Positions 1 to 7,856 are shown, counted from the first letter of the stretch. The stretch is 10,804 nucleotides of DNA from Clostridia bacterium (GCA_017621295.1 JAGATI010000137.1:1-10804); one strand, 5' to 3'. Numbers and translations are program-made. Notes: generated by a model not told the origin, from the letters alone.

Positions 1-77
1 ATTTGCATTTTGAAATAAGATTATCTCAAAATGGAGATTATCAGAATCCTAGAAAATACATATTACAAGAAGATTAG
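1..77 (+). CDS. C-terminal end of an M23-family peptidase (partial)
   Basis: Only the last 24 whole codons are in the window, in the frame beginning at base 3 and ending at the TAG at 75-77. They read LHFEIRLSQNGDYQNPRKYI followed by LQED. The pattern HLHFEIR...NG..xNPxxY is the typical end of M23 (lysostaphin/LytM-type) zinc endopeptidases, in which the second His of HxH is a metal ligand. The preceding codon is ?AT at the window edge, which would be His if the missing base is C. Such peptidases cut peptidoglycan cross-links and often form the cell-wall-opening part of conjugation machinery in Gram-positive elements. That role is inferred from the neighbourhood. The rest of the gene lies outside the window, so its domain order cannot be seen. 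Confidence 0.7.
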   Translation, partial: LHFEIRLSQNGDYQNPRKYILQED

Positions 78-155
78 AAAATTATTAATAATATAAACGA
101 AAGGAGTTTAGAATAAAATGTAAAGTAAAATAAATTAAAAATATTACAATTTACA

Positions 156-184
156 TTGAAAAGGGAAAAGTGTCATGCTATCAT
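156..184 (+). promoter_or_regulatory. Sigma-A-type promoter for the small acidic protein gene
   Basis: A -35 box TTGAAA (156-161) is separated by 17 bases from a -10 box TATCAT (179-184). The -10 box is preceded by TG at -15/-14 (extended -10, TGCTATCAT). Transcription would start near 191, about 35 bases before the small gene at 228. The match is good but has not been tested. Confidence 0.55.
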
Positions 185-227
185 TAATAATATAGAGATT
201 TAAAATTTATTTTATGAGGTGATTATG

Positions 228-422
228 ATGATAATGAAAATTAAAAATATGGAAAATGGGAGATTGTCAAAAGGAGTTGCAATAGAAGATGTAATATATA
301 ATCAAAGTGAAATAGAGTTTGATTTTGGAAACTTTGATGATGAAGATTATGAAACAATAACATATAATGATTTTTTGTATTTTCGAGATGACTTTGAATT
401 AATTATTGAAGATGATAAGTAA
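228..422 (+). CDS. Small acidic hypothetical protein
   Basis: This encodes about 64 residues and I do not recognise the family. It is strongly acidic in its second half (runs such as NFDDEDYE and the ending IIEDDK) and has no signal peptide or membrane segment. Several starts are in frame: GTG 219, ATG 225, ATG 228 and ATG 234. The Shine-Dalgarno AGGTGA (217-222) gives a 5-base spacing to ATG 228 and 11 to ATG 234, so 228 is preferred. It has its own promoter at 156-184 and is followed by a perfect 17-bp inverted repeat. Small acidic proteins of mobile elements are often DNA mimics or anti-defence factors. That is only a possibility here. Confidence 0.6.
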   Translation: MIMKIKNMENGRLSKGVAIEDVIYNQSEIEFDFGNFDDEDYETITYNDFLYFRDDFELIIEDDK

Positions 423-457
423 TTTTTCATTATCTACTATTAGTAGATAATGAAAAA
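423..457. repeat. Perfect 17-bp inverted repeat
   Basis: The left arm 423-439 and right arm 441-457 are exact reverse complements around a single base at 440 (TTTTTCATTATCTACTA and its complement). As RNA it gives a 16-bp stem with a 3-nt loop directly after the stop codon of the small acidic protein. No U-tract follows the right arm, so it is not a textbook terminator. It could protect the mRNA 3' end or serve as a protein-binding palindrome. Confidence 0.7.
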
Positions 458-461
458 TGTA

Positions 462-488
462 TAACTCTACTAATAGTTAGTTTTTTTT
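462..488 (+). terminator. Weak intrinsic terminator candidate
   Basis: A short stem TAACT (462-466) / AGTTA (475-479) is followed by G and eight Ts (481-488). The stem is only five AT-rich pairs, so on its own it is weak. Together with the 17-bp hairpin just upstream it probably ends the transcript of the small acidic protein before the regulator gene at 541. Confidence 0.4.
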
Positions 489-540
489 ATTAAATCTTTT
501 AGTTATTTTGTATATAAATTATAATTAAAGGAGGAAAAAT

Positions 541-1305
541 ATGAATCAAGAAAAAATAGGAAGTTTTATTGCACAATGTAGAAAAGAAAAAGGTCTTACT
601 CAGTCACAATTAGCTGAGAAATTAAATATGTCTGATAAGTCTGTTTCTAAATGGGAGACAGGAAAAGGAATGCCAGATTCCTCTATTATGCTTGAATTGT
701 GTAATTATCTAGGTATTAGTGTAAATGAATTATTAAGTGGAGAACATTTAAGAGAAGAACAATATCAAGAAAAAGCGAATGAGAACATCATAAATATTGC
801 AAAGGAATCTGACCAAAATAGGAAAATAAAGAATAGAATAATAATTGTAATTATAACTATTTTTCTTTGTTTAATAGTAGTAGTAATTGTTAATAATTTA
901 TATAAAAATACTAAGGTAAATGTTGATTATGATAGTAGACTAGTAGAATGTAAAATTGAAAATGATAATATTGTATGTTCTTTCAATGGCTCAAGTTTAG
1001 TTACACTGTGTTCCCAGAAAGTTAATACAGATGAAGAAACACTAATATTTATAAATGGAAAAATGTTGCTACAAAATAAAATTCATAGTCATTTTGAAAC
1101 TTGGGATTCTATGGCTCAATTAAATAGCGGTGAAACTCCTAATTTTAATTCGGGACTAATAATAGATAAAAATAAAGATATTATAGATTGCAAAGAAAGA
1201 ATTAAAGTCTATTATACAAATGTATCTTTTAATAAAATAAAAGATGCCAATCAAAATGAATTACAAGAGATAATAGAACATTCACACTTAATAGCTGAGA
1301 AATAG
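541..1305 (+). CDS. XRE-family regulator with membrane anchor and extracytoplasmic domain
   Basis: The protein has 254 residues. Residues 6-66 form a Cro/C1-type helix-turn-helix (IGSFIAQCRKEKGLTQSQLA ... SDKSVSKWETGKGMPDSSIM), the very common Bacillota form that binds operator DNA. A basic stretch and one hydrophobic segment at about 99-118 follow, then about 135 residues outside the membrane with four cysteines (positions ~137, 146, 157 and 218) that could form disulfides. The layout suggests a membrane-tethered sensor-repressor, but the signal and targets are unknown. The ATG follows a strong SD, AAGGAGG (528-534), with 6-base spacing. The gene stands alone, with a terminator candidate before it and a clear terminator after it. 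It precedes the surface-protein operon and may regulate it, by position only. Confidence 0.85.
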   Translation: MNQEKIGSFIAQCRKEKGLTQSQLAEKLNMSDKSVSKWETGKGMPDSSIMLELCNYLGISVNELLSGEHLREEQYQEKANENIINIAKESDQNRKIKNRIIIVIITIFLCLIVVVIVNNLYKNTKVNVDYDSRLVECKIENDNIVCSFNGSSLVTLCSQKVNTDEETLIFINGKMLLQNKIHSHFETWDSMAQLNSGETPNFNSGLIIDKNKDIIDCKERIKVYYTNVSFNKIKDANQNELQEIIEHSHLIAEK

Positions 1306-1350
1306 TTATGTAAATTACAAGTATAGAAAAAATATTTAAAATAAAAACGT

Positions 1351-1393
1351 AAAAAAGGTATTTGATTTAAGAAAAAATCAAATATCTTTTTTT
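1351..1393 (+). terminator. Intrinsic terminator after the XRE membrane regulator
   Basis: The arm AGGTATTTGATT (1356-1367) pairs with AATCAAATATCT (1376-1387), with one G-U pair. The stem is extended by flanking A/T runs and ends in a seven-T tract (1387-1393). It separates the regulator gene from the following operon. Confidence 0.8.
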
Positions 1394-1449
1394 CGTGTAG
1401 ATGAAAAGATATGCAAAGATATAAGGAAATAAGTAGAGAAGAGTTGACT

Positions 1450-1478
1450 TTCAAGAGCTTTTCTCTCTTGAAGAGGAG
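1450..1478 (+). promoter_or_regulatory. Stem-loop abutting the Shine-Dalgarno of the surface-protein operon
   Basis: TTCAAGAG (1450-1457) pairs with CTCTTGAA (1465-1472) around a seven-base loop. The SD GAGGAG (1473-1478) begins at the next base. This eight-pair stem in the 5' leader could tune access to the first gene of the operon. No clear sigma-A promoter is seen between the upstream terminator and this point, so the transcription start is unknown. Confidence 0.5.
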
Positions 1479-1486
1479 TGGTAAAT

Positions 1487-2602
1487 TTGATTTTAGTAAT
1501 AACAAAGGAAAACGAAAAACTTATTTCAGAAGTATGTGTAGAAAATAATATTGAAGATTATCAAATACTAACTACTGTAGCCAATTTGTATAATTTTACA
1601 GTAACAGAATTAAAAAGTTTAAATAATTTTACACAATTAATTATTGATATTACATCTATTAATGATACAGAAAAGCAATTAATTGATGCGATAGTAACGC
1701 TAAAGACTATTTATATGGATTTAAGAATTACAATTTTAGCCATAGGTTATCAAACTGGAAATACATTACTTTCCAGACTTTTTAGTGAATCTATTTTCAA
1801 CTTTGTAACTGCTAGTGAATATCATACACAAAAAAATGAATTACAGAAATGTTTAACAACAGGTAATTCTTATAGTGACTCAATAGCATATAGATTCAAA
1901 GAAAATAGTAAGGATATACCTAAAAGCAAAGTAATTATAAAAAAAGAATATAGTAAAAAGAGAAATAGTGTAACAATTGGAGTTGTTGGAACACAAGCAC
2001 ACATTGGAGCAACAACGCAAGCCTTTCTAATATGTCAATTTCTTAATTCTATAGGGCTGCGCTCATGTTATGTTCAAGCAAATAATAAACAGGATGTAGA
2101 AAAAATAGCAACAATGAATAATGTAGTAAATATGAAAGATATGATAACTTACAATGGAATAGATATGTTTAGAGAGTTTATAGATAATAAAAGTACAGGT
2201 TATGACTTCTATATTTATGACTATGGCGATATTGATAATCTTAATATTAACTCATACATAACTAATGATATAAAAATTGTAGTATGTGGAACTAAAGAGT
2301 GGGATTTTGTTAATATTTCAAAAGTATTTGAAAATTTAAATAAAATCCAAAATGATATAAATTTTATATTTAATTTTACTGCAAAAGAAAATGAAAAAAA
2401 TATATTATATGGATTACCAGAGTTTAAGAAAAATATATATTTTTCAGAATATGCACCAAATCCATTTGAAACAGAGAAAAATCAGAATATATATCATAGA
2501 ATTTTAAAAGAGTTTATTATTGAAAAAACAAATCAGTTAGAAATAATTGAAAAAAATAAATTTTCTATAAAAAATATATTCTCAAAAGGAAAGAAAAAAT
2601 GA
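1487..2602 (+). CDS. CpaE/TadZ-like P-loop protein with deviant Walker A
   Basis: The protein has 371 residues from TTG 1487. That start has GAGGAG at 1473-1478 with 8-base spacing; GTG 1478 would overlap the SD. Residues 1 to ~125 look like an alpha/beta receiver-like domain, without the usual phosphorylation site being evident. From ~163 a MinD/ParA-type P-loop fold begins, with the loop GTQAHIGATTQ (~168-178). The signature Lys of GKT is replaced by Ala, as in CpaE/TadZ proteins, which also carry an N-terminal pseudo-receiver. A hydrophobic strand ending in YDYGD (~231-235) may be Walker B-like. CpaE/TadZ proteins position secretion or pilus machinery at the membrane. Here the partners would be the membrane proteins, sortase and adhesin encoded downstream. 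The last base pairs overlap the next gene by 4 (ATGA), indicating translational coupling. The family link is inferred from layout and motif. Confidence 0.65.
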   Translation: MILVITKENEKLISEVCVENNIEDYQILTTVANLYNFTVTELKSLNNFTQLIIDITSINDTEKQLIDAIVTLKTIYMDLRITILAIGYQTGNTLLSRLFSESIFNFVTASEYHTQKNELQKCLTTGNSYSDSIAYRFKENSKDIPKSKVIIKKEYSKKRNSVTIGVVGTQAHIGATTQAFLICQFLNSIGLRSCYVQANNKQDVEKIATMNNVVNMKDMITYNGIDMFREFIDNKSTGYDFYIYDYGDIDNLNINSYITNDIKIVVCGTKEWDFVNISKVFENLNKIQNDINFIFNFTAKENEKNILYGLPEFKKNIYFSEYAPNPFETEKNQNIYHRILKEFIIEKTNQLEIIEKNKFSIKNIFSKGKKK

Positions 2603-2853
2603 AAAAGAATATTTATAAAGAATTTCAAAAAAAGCAAAAAATAATTCAGAATTACAATGAAAATGACAAAATAGTAGTAGAAGAACATAGTGTGTTGCTA
2701 AAAATGATAACATATTTAATTACATTTATTCACAGTACATTTAAAGTCATATTGTTTTTATTATTTATTTTGTTATTGTCTGTAGGTGCTACAGTTATTT
2801 GTAACAATTTATTACACATAAATTTATTAAATATAATCGGAGGTAAAGTATGA
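2599..2853 (+). CDS. Small single-pass membrane protein
   Basis: The protein has 84 residues with a basic, hydrophilic N-terminal half (MKKNIYKEFQKKQKIIQNYN) and one long hydrophobic segment at about 47-70. It ends with a short tail. No family is recognised. The start ATG overlaps the upstream stop (ATGA, 2599-2602) and its own stop overlaps the next start (ATGA, 2850-2853), so three genes are translationally coupled. That tight packing suggests a fixed stoichiometric partner of the P-loop protein and the following secreted protein, for example a membrane adaptor in an export or anchoring complex. This role is inference. Confidence 0.75.
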   Translation: MKKNIYKEFQKKQKIIQNYNENDKIVVEEHSVLLKMITYLITFIHSTFKVILFLLFILLLSVGATVICNNLLHINLLNIIGGKV

Positions 2854-3875
2854 AAAGGAAATTATTATTATTTATGATTCCAATTTTAGTATTATCGACA
2901 AATGTATTTGCTACTGATAAATCTAGTACAGATACTATTGAGAAAACTATAATTATAGATAAAGCAGAAGAAAACAATTTCTTGAGTTTGCTAGACAATA
3001 CTATTGAAATAGACAATGTTAAATATACTTTAGAAAGTAAAGAAAGAGAAGAATTAGAAACAACAAGTACTAAAATGGCAGAACAAACCAAAATACTTGA
3101 ATTAACTACAAATAAAAGAGATAAGATATTACAAAATTTTGAAGAAAGTATAAAATATGATGATGGAGAGTTTTCAGGCAATTTATATCGTTTGGATAAT
3201 TCATTAAGAGTAACAAATATTTATCATGGTAAATATGAAGAAGTGTTTACTATTAATAAACAATATACAAATTTAAATAATGCAGATTTAGATTATATAC
3301 CAAAAGAAATAACTCAAGACGGTTATACATATTTATTAACAAAGTGTGAATGGAATGTAGTAGAAAATCAAGATATAAAAAATATCACTATTCCTAAAAG
3401 CTATATTGCAAATACTACTTATAAAGCAGTTAAAACATTAGAAAAGCCATACACCTATAAATGTGAAATAATTTACAACGGAGATGTTAGTAAGATAACT
3501 ACTAATACAATTCAATATACATTAACCTATAAGAAGCAAGAACAAAAAGAGGAAATTAAAGAAAATAGAACATCTATATTACCTTATCTAGGTAGTACAG
3601 GTGTTTTTTTAGTTATCATTTTCTTTTTATTACCAAATACTAAAATTACAAATTATTATGATGGAAAATATCAAACTATTAAGCATATAAGAGTATCAAC
3701 AAGAAAACCAAAAGTGAATTTAAAACATTTACCAAATGCCAGAACCAATGTATTCTCTATTAAATTTAACGACAAAATAGATAAAAAACTTAAAGGAAAG
3801 GCAGTCACAATTATTACTCCTAAAGCTACCTATCAAAAAATGATAATAAATAAATCTATAGAAGTTCATTTATAG
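2850..3875 (+). CDS. Secreted, membrane-anchored protein of unknown function
   Basis: The protein has 341 residues. An N-terminal signal peptide (MKRKLLLFMIPILVLSTNVF) has a likely cut after Ala21 (VFA). Next are a charged, probably helical stretch (~60-105) and a mixed extracellular region (~105-235) that is Tyr- and Thr-rich. One membrane segment lies at about 243-261 (ILPYLGSTGVFLVIIFFLLP), and a basic C-terminal domain of ~80 residues should sit in the cytoplasm. SD GGAGG (2839-2843) and ATG 2850 overlap the previous stop. No family is recognised. Its place between the CpaE-like protein and the sortase suggests it links cytoplasmic and wall-side steps of surface-protein display. That is inferred from gene order only. 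Confidence 0.75.
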   Translation: MKRKLLLFMIPILVLSTNVFATDKSSTDTIEKTIIIDKAEENNFLSLLDNTIEIDNVKYTLESKEREELETTSTKMAEQTKILELTTNKRDKILQNFEESIKYDDGEFSGNLYRLDNSLRVTNIYHGKYEEVFTINKQYTNLNNADLDYIPKEITQDGYTYLLTKCEWNVVENQDIKNITIPKSYIANTTYKAVKTLEKPYTYKCEIIYNGDVSKITTNTIQYTLTYKKQEQKEEIKENRTSILPYLGSTGVFLVIIFFLLPNTKITNYYDGKYQTIKHIRVSTRKPKVNLKHLPNARTNVFSIKFNDKIDKKLKGKAVTIITPKATYQKMIINKSIEVHL

Positions 3876-3889
3876 AAGGAGGATTTAAT

Positions 3890-4453
3890 TTGAAAAGTAA
3901 AATTATAATAGTTTTAATTGTTATTAGTATTATATCTTTATTATCTGGTATTAGTGTTTTTTTATTAAATAAACCAATACAGGAAACAAAGTCAGACGAT
4001 TATGATGAAATATCCAATAAAGTAGAAAGTATACAAAATATAGATAATATTGAAAATTCAGATTTTATGGAACTATGGGACTCTAATGTGATAGGAACAT
4101 TAGAAATACCTAGTATAAATTTGAAATTAAGTATTGCAGAAGGCATTGAAAATGATGTGATTAGCAAATATGTAGGTCATTTTCCAAGTACTGCATTAAT
4201 TAAGGGAAATGTTGGACTGGCAGGACATAACACACAAAAGTTTTTTGCAAACTTAAAGAAATTAAAGAAAGGAGATGAGATAGTTTACAATTTTATTTTA
4301 GGTACAAAAGTTTATACAGTTGATACTATTGTTGAAATACAAGAAGAAGACTGGAGTTATTTAGAAGATACAGAAGATAATAGGATAACAATAATTACGT
4401 GTATATCAAATAAAAAAGATAAGAGATTATGCATTCAAGCAGTAGAGAAATAA
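3890..4453 (+). CDS. Class D-like sortase
   Basis: The protein has 187 residues: an N-terminal membrane anchor (~4-26), a linker, and then a sortase domain. The sequence includes IGTLEIPSINLKLSIAEG and GHFPSTALIKGNVGLAGHN, giving catalytic His113. Cys171 lies in TIITC and Arg179 in KDKRLCIQA, so the triad is complete. These blocks fit the class D/SrtD-type family of clostridia and bacilli, which cleaves LPxTG-like signals between Thr and Gly and joins the protein to the cell wall. The start is TTG 3890, supported by AAGGAGG (3876-3882) at 7-base spacing. No other start has such an SD. The likely substrate is the adhesin encoded next door, which ends in LPRTGK. Sortase identity is firm; the class assignment is less so. 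Confidence 0.93.
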   Translation: MKSKIIIVLIVISIISLLSGISVFLLNKPIQETKSDDYDEISNKVESIQNIDNIENSDFMELWDSNVIGTLEIPSINLKLSIAEGIENDVISKYVGHFPSTALIKGNVGLAGHNTQKFFANLKKLKKGDEIVYNFILGTKVYTVDTIVEIQEEDWSYLEDTEDNRITIITCISNKKDKRLCIQAVEK

Positions 4454-4529
4454 TTAAATATATTTCAATATATAAAAATTAAAGATATACAGAAAATTCA
4501 CTTAACTGTTATATTTTAAAGGAGGATTT

Positions 4530-7500
4530 ATGAAAAAGAAAATAAGTAAAATTATAGTAATAATGTGTGTATTAATAACTATTTTACCAATGCAAATGTT
4601 TCAAGCATTAGCTACAGGAATAGGAGATTCACCATATTTAGAAAGAGGAGATTTAGGATTTTACACTATACAATATCAAAGTAAGACTTCAGGAAATTGG
4701 TATTATATAACCTATAGTAGAACTTGGTATACAGATGAACAGGGAATTAGAAGAATTGCTTACTGTGTTGATCCAGATTTAAATGGAGTTGGTTGGTTAG
4801 AAGGCGAAGTAAGTGGATATCATGTGGATTTAAATGAGGCTTTATCAGATAATAGAGTATGGAGAGTGTATAGACATGGATATCCATATGTAAGTGCTAG
4901 TGATTTAGGAGTAGAAACAGAAGACGACGCTTATTTAGCTACAAAACAAGCAGCATATTGGATTATCAGAGGATATAGCTTAGAAGATATTCATACATAC
5001 TTTAGACCTGGTGAAACTTCAATTAATGGACAAAACCTAGAAGATATACAAAGAAGAGGTAAAAAGGTAATTGATGCAATTTATCATTTAGTAAATTTAG
5101 GATATAACGGAACAGAAACTCAAGCATATAATGGTCTAATTAAAGTAAATAAAAATGGAGAATTTGCTCAAGATAATAATCAAGAATATTATTCACAAAA
5201 ATATTCTGTTACATCATCTACATCAATGTCTGGATATACAGTAAAAAATATTATTGATTTCCCATCAGGTAGTTATGTTGCAGATTTAAATGGAAATGAA
5301 AAGACAGCGTTTTCATCTGGAGAGAAATTCAAAGTAATGATTCCTAAAAAATCTATTAATGAAAATATTTTAGGAAAAATAGAAATAGAAGGTAAATGTC
5401 AGAATTATCCTGTATACTATGGAAAATCTAGGGATAATAATACTCAAAGTTATGCAGTAACTGTAGATTCATATTCTAATATAATAGAAACTGTAAGTTT
5501 AAATATAGATTCATATAAATCAAATATAAAATTAACAAAAATAGATAAAGAAACAAAGGAAAAATTATCGGGAGTAAAATTTAATTTTAAATATGAGAAT
5601 GGCAGTAATATAGGAGATTATACTACAGATAAAAAAGGAGAAATATATATTAACAACTTAAAACAAGGAACCATAATTGCTACAGAAGTTGAAACAAAAA
5701 ATGAATATATTTTAGATAAAAAAGAAAATAAGATAAATTTACAATACAATGATACTACAGAAGTAACAATAGAAAATGAACATAAAAAAGGTAATTTAAA
5801 AGTTATAAAAGTAGATAAGGATAATAACAATACAACTTTAGAAAATGTAGAATTTGATTTATATTCAGAGGAATTTAAAAAAGTAATTGGAACATATCAT
5901 ACTGATAAAAATGGTGAAATATATGTAGAAAACTTAAGAACAGGTAGTTATAGATTAATCGAGAAAAATACAAATAAATGGTACAATCTTAATTTAGAAC
6001 CTACAAATGCTAAAGTAGAATTCAATACTACAACAAATATAAAAATGGAAAATGAATTAAGAAAGGGTCAAATCAAAGTAATAAAGGTAGATTTAGATAA
6101 TAAAGAAGTAAAACTAAAAGATGTAGAATTTCAAGTAATAGACAAAAATGGAAATGTATTAGAAACTATAAAAACAGATGAAAACGGAGAAGCTACAACA
6201 AAGAAATATGCAATAAGAGATTATGAAAAATTAACACTAAAAGAAACAAAAACAGGAAAATTTTATGTATTAAATGATAAGCCACAAACAATCACTTTAA
6301 AAGAGAATGAGATAACAAATATTACATTTACAAACGAGAAGAAGAAAGGACAAATCAAAGTAATTAAAGTAGATTTAGATAATAAAGAAGTAAAAATACC
6401 AGATGTAGAATTTAAAGTATATGACGAAAGTGGTAATATTGTTGATACATTAAAGACAGATAAAAACGGAGAGGCTACAAGTAGAAAATTACCAATAGAC
6501 CAAAAATATAAAGTTCAAGAAAGTAAAACAGGAAAGTGGTATGTATTAAATGAAGAACCACAAACAGCAGTATTAAAACAAGATGAAATTACAACATTAA
6601 CATTTACAAATGAAAAGAAAAAGGGGCAAATTAGAGTAATAAAGGTTGATTTAGACGATAAAGAAGTAAAACTAAAAGATGTAGAATTCAAAGTATATGA
6701 TAAAAATGGAAATGTAGTTGATACATTAAAAACAGATAAAAACGGAGAGGCTACAACAAAGAGATTGCCAATAGACCAAGAATATACAATACAAGAAAGT
6801 AAGACATTACAAAATTATGTATTAAATGAAGAAAAACAAACAGTTACATTAACACAAGACAAAATCACAAATATCACTTTTGAAAATGAAAAAATCAAAG
6901 GTAAAATAGAAATAACAAAAATAAGTGAAGACGATAATAAATATAATGGCTTACCAGCAGGAACTCCTTTAGAGGGGGCAGTATTTGATATTTATGACAG
7001 CAAAAATAATATAGTAGATACAATAACAACAGGAAAAGACGGAAAAGCAATAACAAGATTACTTGTTAAAGGCAATTATATTGTAAAAGAAAAGGATAGT
7101 GGTAGCATTTATTATTTATTAAATAATAATGAATACAAAGCAGAAATAAAAGAACATAAAGAAATTGTACCATTAACAATAACAAATAAGAGTGTTGAAA
7201 TATCTGTAAGTGTAGAAAAAACAGGATATATTGAAACGCAGAAGAATGATACAATTAAATATGATTTTTCTAATATTGCAAATACATCAAATATTTATTT
7301 AGATAGTTTTAAATGGAGAGATTATCTACCAACAGATTATATTAGATTAACTGAAATAGTAACAGGAACATGGAATCAAAATGTAACATATTCAATTACA
7401 TATAAAACTAACTTAAATAGTGAAGAAAGAGTATTATCTGAAAATTTAAACTCAAAAGAAAATTATAAAATTGATTGTACAAATGTTGATTTACAAGATG

Positions 7501-7742
7501 GAGAATATATTACTGAATATTGTTTTAATTTTGGTAGAGTTGATATAGGATTCAAAGAAGAAATTGAGCCATCTATATTTTGCAGAGTATTAGATACTGT
7601 AAAAAATAAAGATATATTCACAAATAAAACAGAAACAACAGGAGAACATGAAGGGTTAACAGCTAAAGATGAAGATGAATGGACAACAGTTGTATATGAG
7701 AAAGATGTTCATGCAAGGAAACTACCAAGGACAGGTAAATAA
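4530..7742 (+). CDS. Thioester-domain adhesin with six CnaB-type repeats and terminal LPRTG motif
   Basis: The protein has 1070 residues. A signal peptide occupies 1-28 (cut after ALA). A TQXA/thioester domain follows, with Cys79 (AYCVDPD) and Gln140 (TKQAAYW) set to form the internal Cys-Gln thioester that bonds covalently to host amines. Six CnaB/SpaA-like units begin near 331, 421, 513, 607, 699 and 791. Each has a Lys early (KVIKVD), a mid Glu (VQESKTG) and a late Asn (TFTNE), the usual residues of self-made Lys-Asn isopeptide bonds. A distinct C-terminal domain (~885-1055) precedes KLPRTGK. The protein stops there: no hydrophobic segment or basic tail follows, and no reading frame downstream supplies one. 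SD AAAGGAGG (4518-4525) precedes ATG 4530. It is probably a fibrous surface adhesin acted on by the adjacent sortase. Confidence 0.92.
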   Translation: MKKKISKIIVIMCVLITILPMQMFQALATGIGDSPYLERGDLGFYTIQYQSKTSGNWYYITYSRTWYTDEQGIRRIAYCVDPDLNGVGWLEGEVSGYHVDLNEALSDNRVWRVYRHGYPYVSASDLGVETEDDAYLATKQAAYWIIRGYSLEDIHTYFRPGETSINGQNLEDIQRRGKKVIDAIYHLVNLGYNGTETQAYNGLIKVNKNGEFAQDNNQEYYSQKYSVTSSTSMSGYTVKNIIDFPSGSYVADLNGNEKTAFSSGEKFKVMIPKKSINENILGKIEIEGKCQNYPVYYGKSRDNNTQSYAVTVDSYSNIIETVSLNIDSYKSNIKLTKIDKETKEKLSGVKFNFKYENGSNIGDYTTDKKGEIYINNLKQGTIIATEVETKNEYILDKKENKINLQYNDTTEVTIENEHKKGNLKVIKVDKDNNNTTLENVEFDLYSEEFKKVIGTYHTDKNGEIYVENLRTGSYRLIEKNTNKWYNLNLEPTNAKVEFNTTTNIKMENELRKGQIKVIKVDLDNKEVKLKDVEFQVIDKNGNVLETIKTDENGEATTKKYAIRDYEKLTLKETKTGKFYVLNDKPQTITLKENEITNITFTNEKKKGQIKVIKVDLDNKEVKIPDVEFKVYDESGNIVDTLKTDKNGEATSRKLPIDQKYKVQESKTGKWYVLNEEPQTAVLKQDEITTLTFTNEKKKGQIRVIKVDLDDKEVKLKDVEFKVYDKNGNVVDTLKTDKNGEATTKRLPIDQEYTIQESKTLQNYVLNEEKQTVTLTQDKITNITFENEKIKGKIEITKISEDDNKYNGLPAGTPLEGAVFDIYDSKNNIVDTITTGKDGKAITRLLVKGNYIVKEKDSGSIYYLLNNNEYKAEIKEHKEIVPLTITNKSVEISVSVEKTGYIETQKNDTIKYDFSNIANTSNIYLDSFKWRDYLPTDYIRLTEIVTGTWNQNVTYSITYKTNLNSEERVLSENLNSKENYKIDCTNVDLQDGEYITEYCFNFGRVDIGFKEEIEPSIFCRVLDTVKNKDIFTNKTETTGEHEGLTAKDEDEWTTVVYEKDVHARKLPRTGK
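6066..6899 (+). repeat. Three near-identical tandem CnaB-coding repeats
   Basis: Units starting at 6066, 6348 and 6624 are about 276-282 bp each and very similar at DNA level, including a nearly identical start (GGxCAAATcAAAGTAATnAA). The units before (5790) and after (6900) are more diverged. This points to recent tandem duplication or recombination that lengthens the adhesin stalk in whole-domain steps. Copy number may vary between strains, and short-read assemblies may collapse it. Confidence 0.8.
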
Positions 7743-7748
7743 ATTCTA

Positions 7749-7786
7749 GGGAGTATGACTTTTAAAGGTTATACTCTCAATTTTTA
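7749..7786 (+). terminator. Intrinsic terminator after the adhesin gene
   Basis: GGGAGTATGAC (7749-7759) pairs with GTTATACTCTC (7768-7778), with two G-U pairs, around an eight-base loop. A short T-tract follows (7781-7785). It closes the adhesin transcript before the methyltransferase region. Confidence 0.7.
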
Positions 7787-7801
7787 TGTTTGGGAGGGGA
7801 T

Positions 7802-7825
7802 ATGAAAATGCAGAATTCTATTTAG
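7802..7825 (+). CDS. Possible seven-codon leader peptide upstream of the methyltransferase
   Basis: GGGAGGGGAT (7792-7801) precedes ATG 7802, which encodes MKMQNSI and ends with TAG 7823-7825. If the TAG is read through, the frame stays open to TAA 7880-7882 with a Cys/Glu/Lys-rich tail (SEEVSHNKKECECKLESA) overlapping the methyltransferase start. It may be a regulatory leader peptide, a short coupled cistron or a chance ORF. Apart from the SD, which is purine-rich but close to the ATG, nothing proves translation. Confidence 0.3.
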   Translation: MKMQNSI

Positions 7826-7856
7826 AGTGAAGAAGTATCACATAATAAGAAGGAGT

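Noticed and set aside
118..123. ATG-TAA start-stop after an AAGGAG motif (101-106)
   Set aside because: The spacing of 11 bases is poor, and in such AT-rich DNA the pair is likely chance. It was noted only because a similar ATG-TAA lies before the methyltransferase.
2795..3181. Minus-strand ORF of 128 codons opposite the secreted protein, and other minus-strand ORFs at 1251-1505, 5618-5830, 7066-7254, 8491-8685 and 9099-9320
   Set aside because: They are antisense to well-supported genes, lack SDs and consist of low-complexity hydrophobic residues typical of the complement of AT-rich coding DNA.
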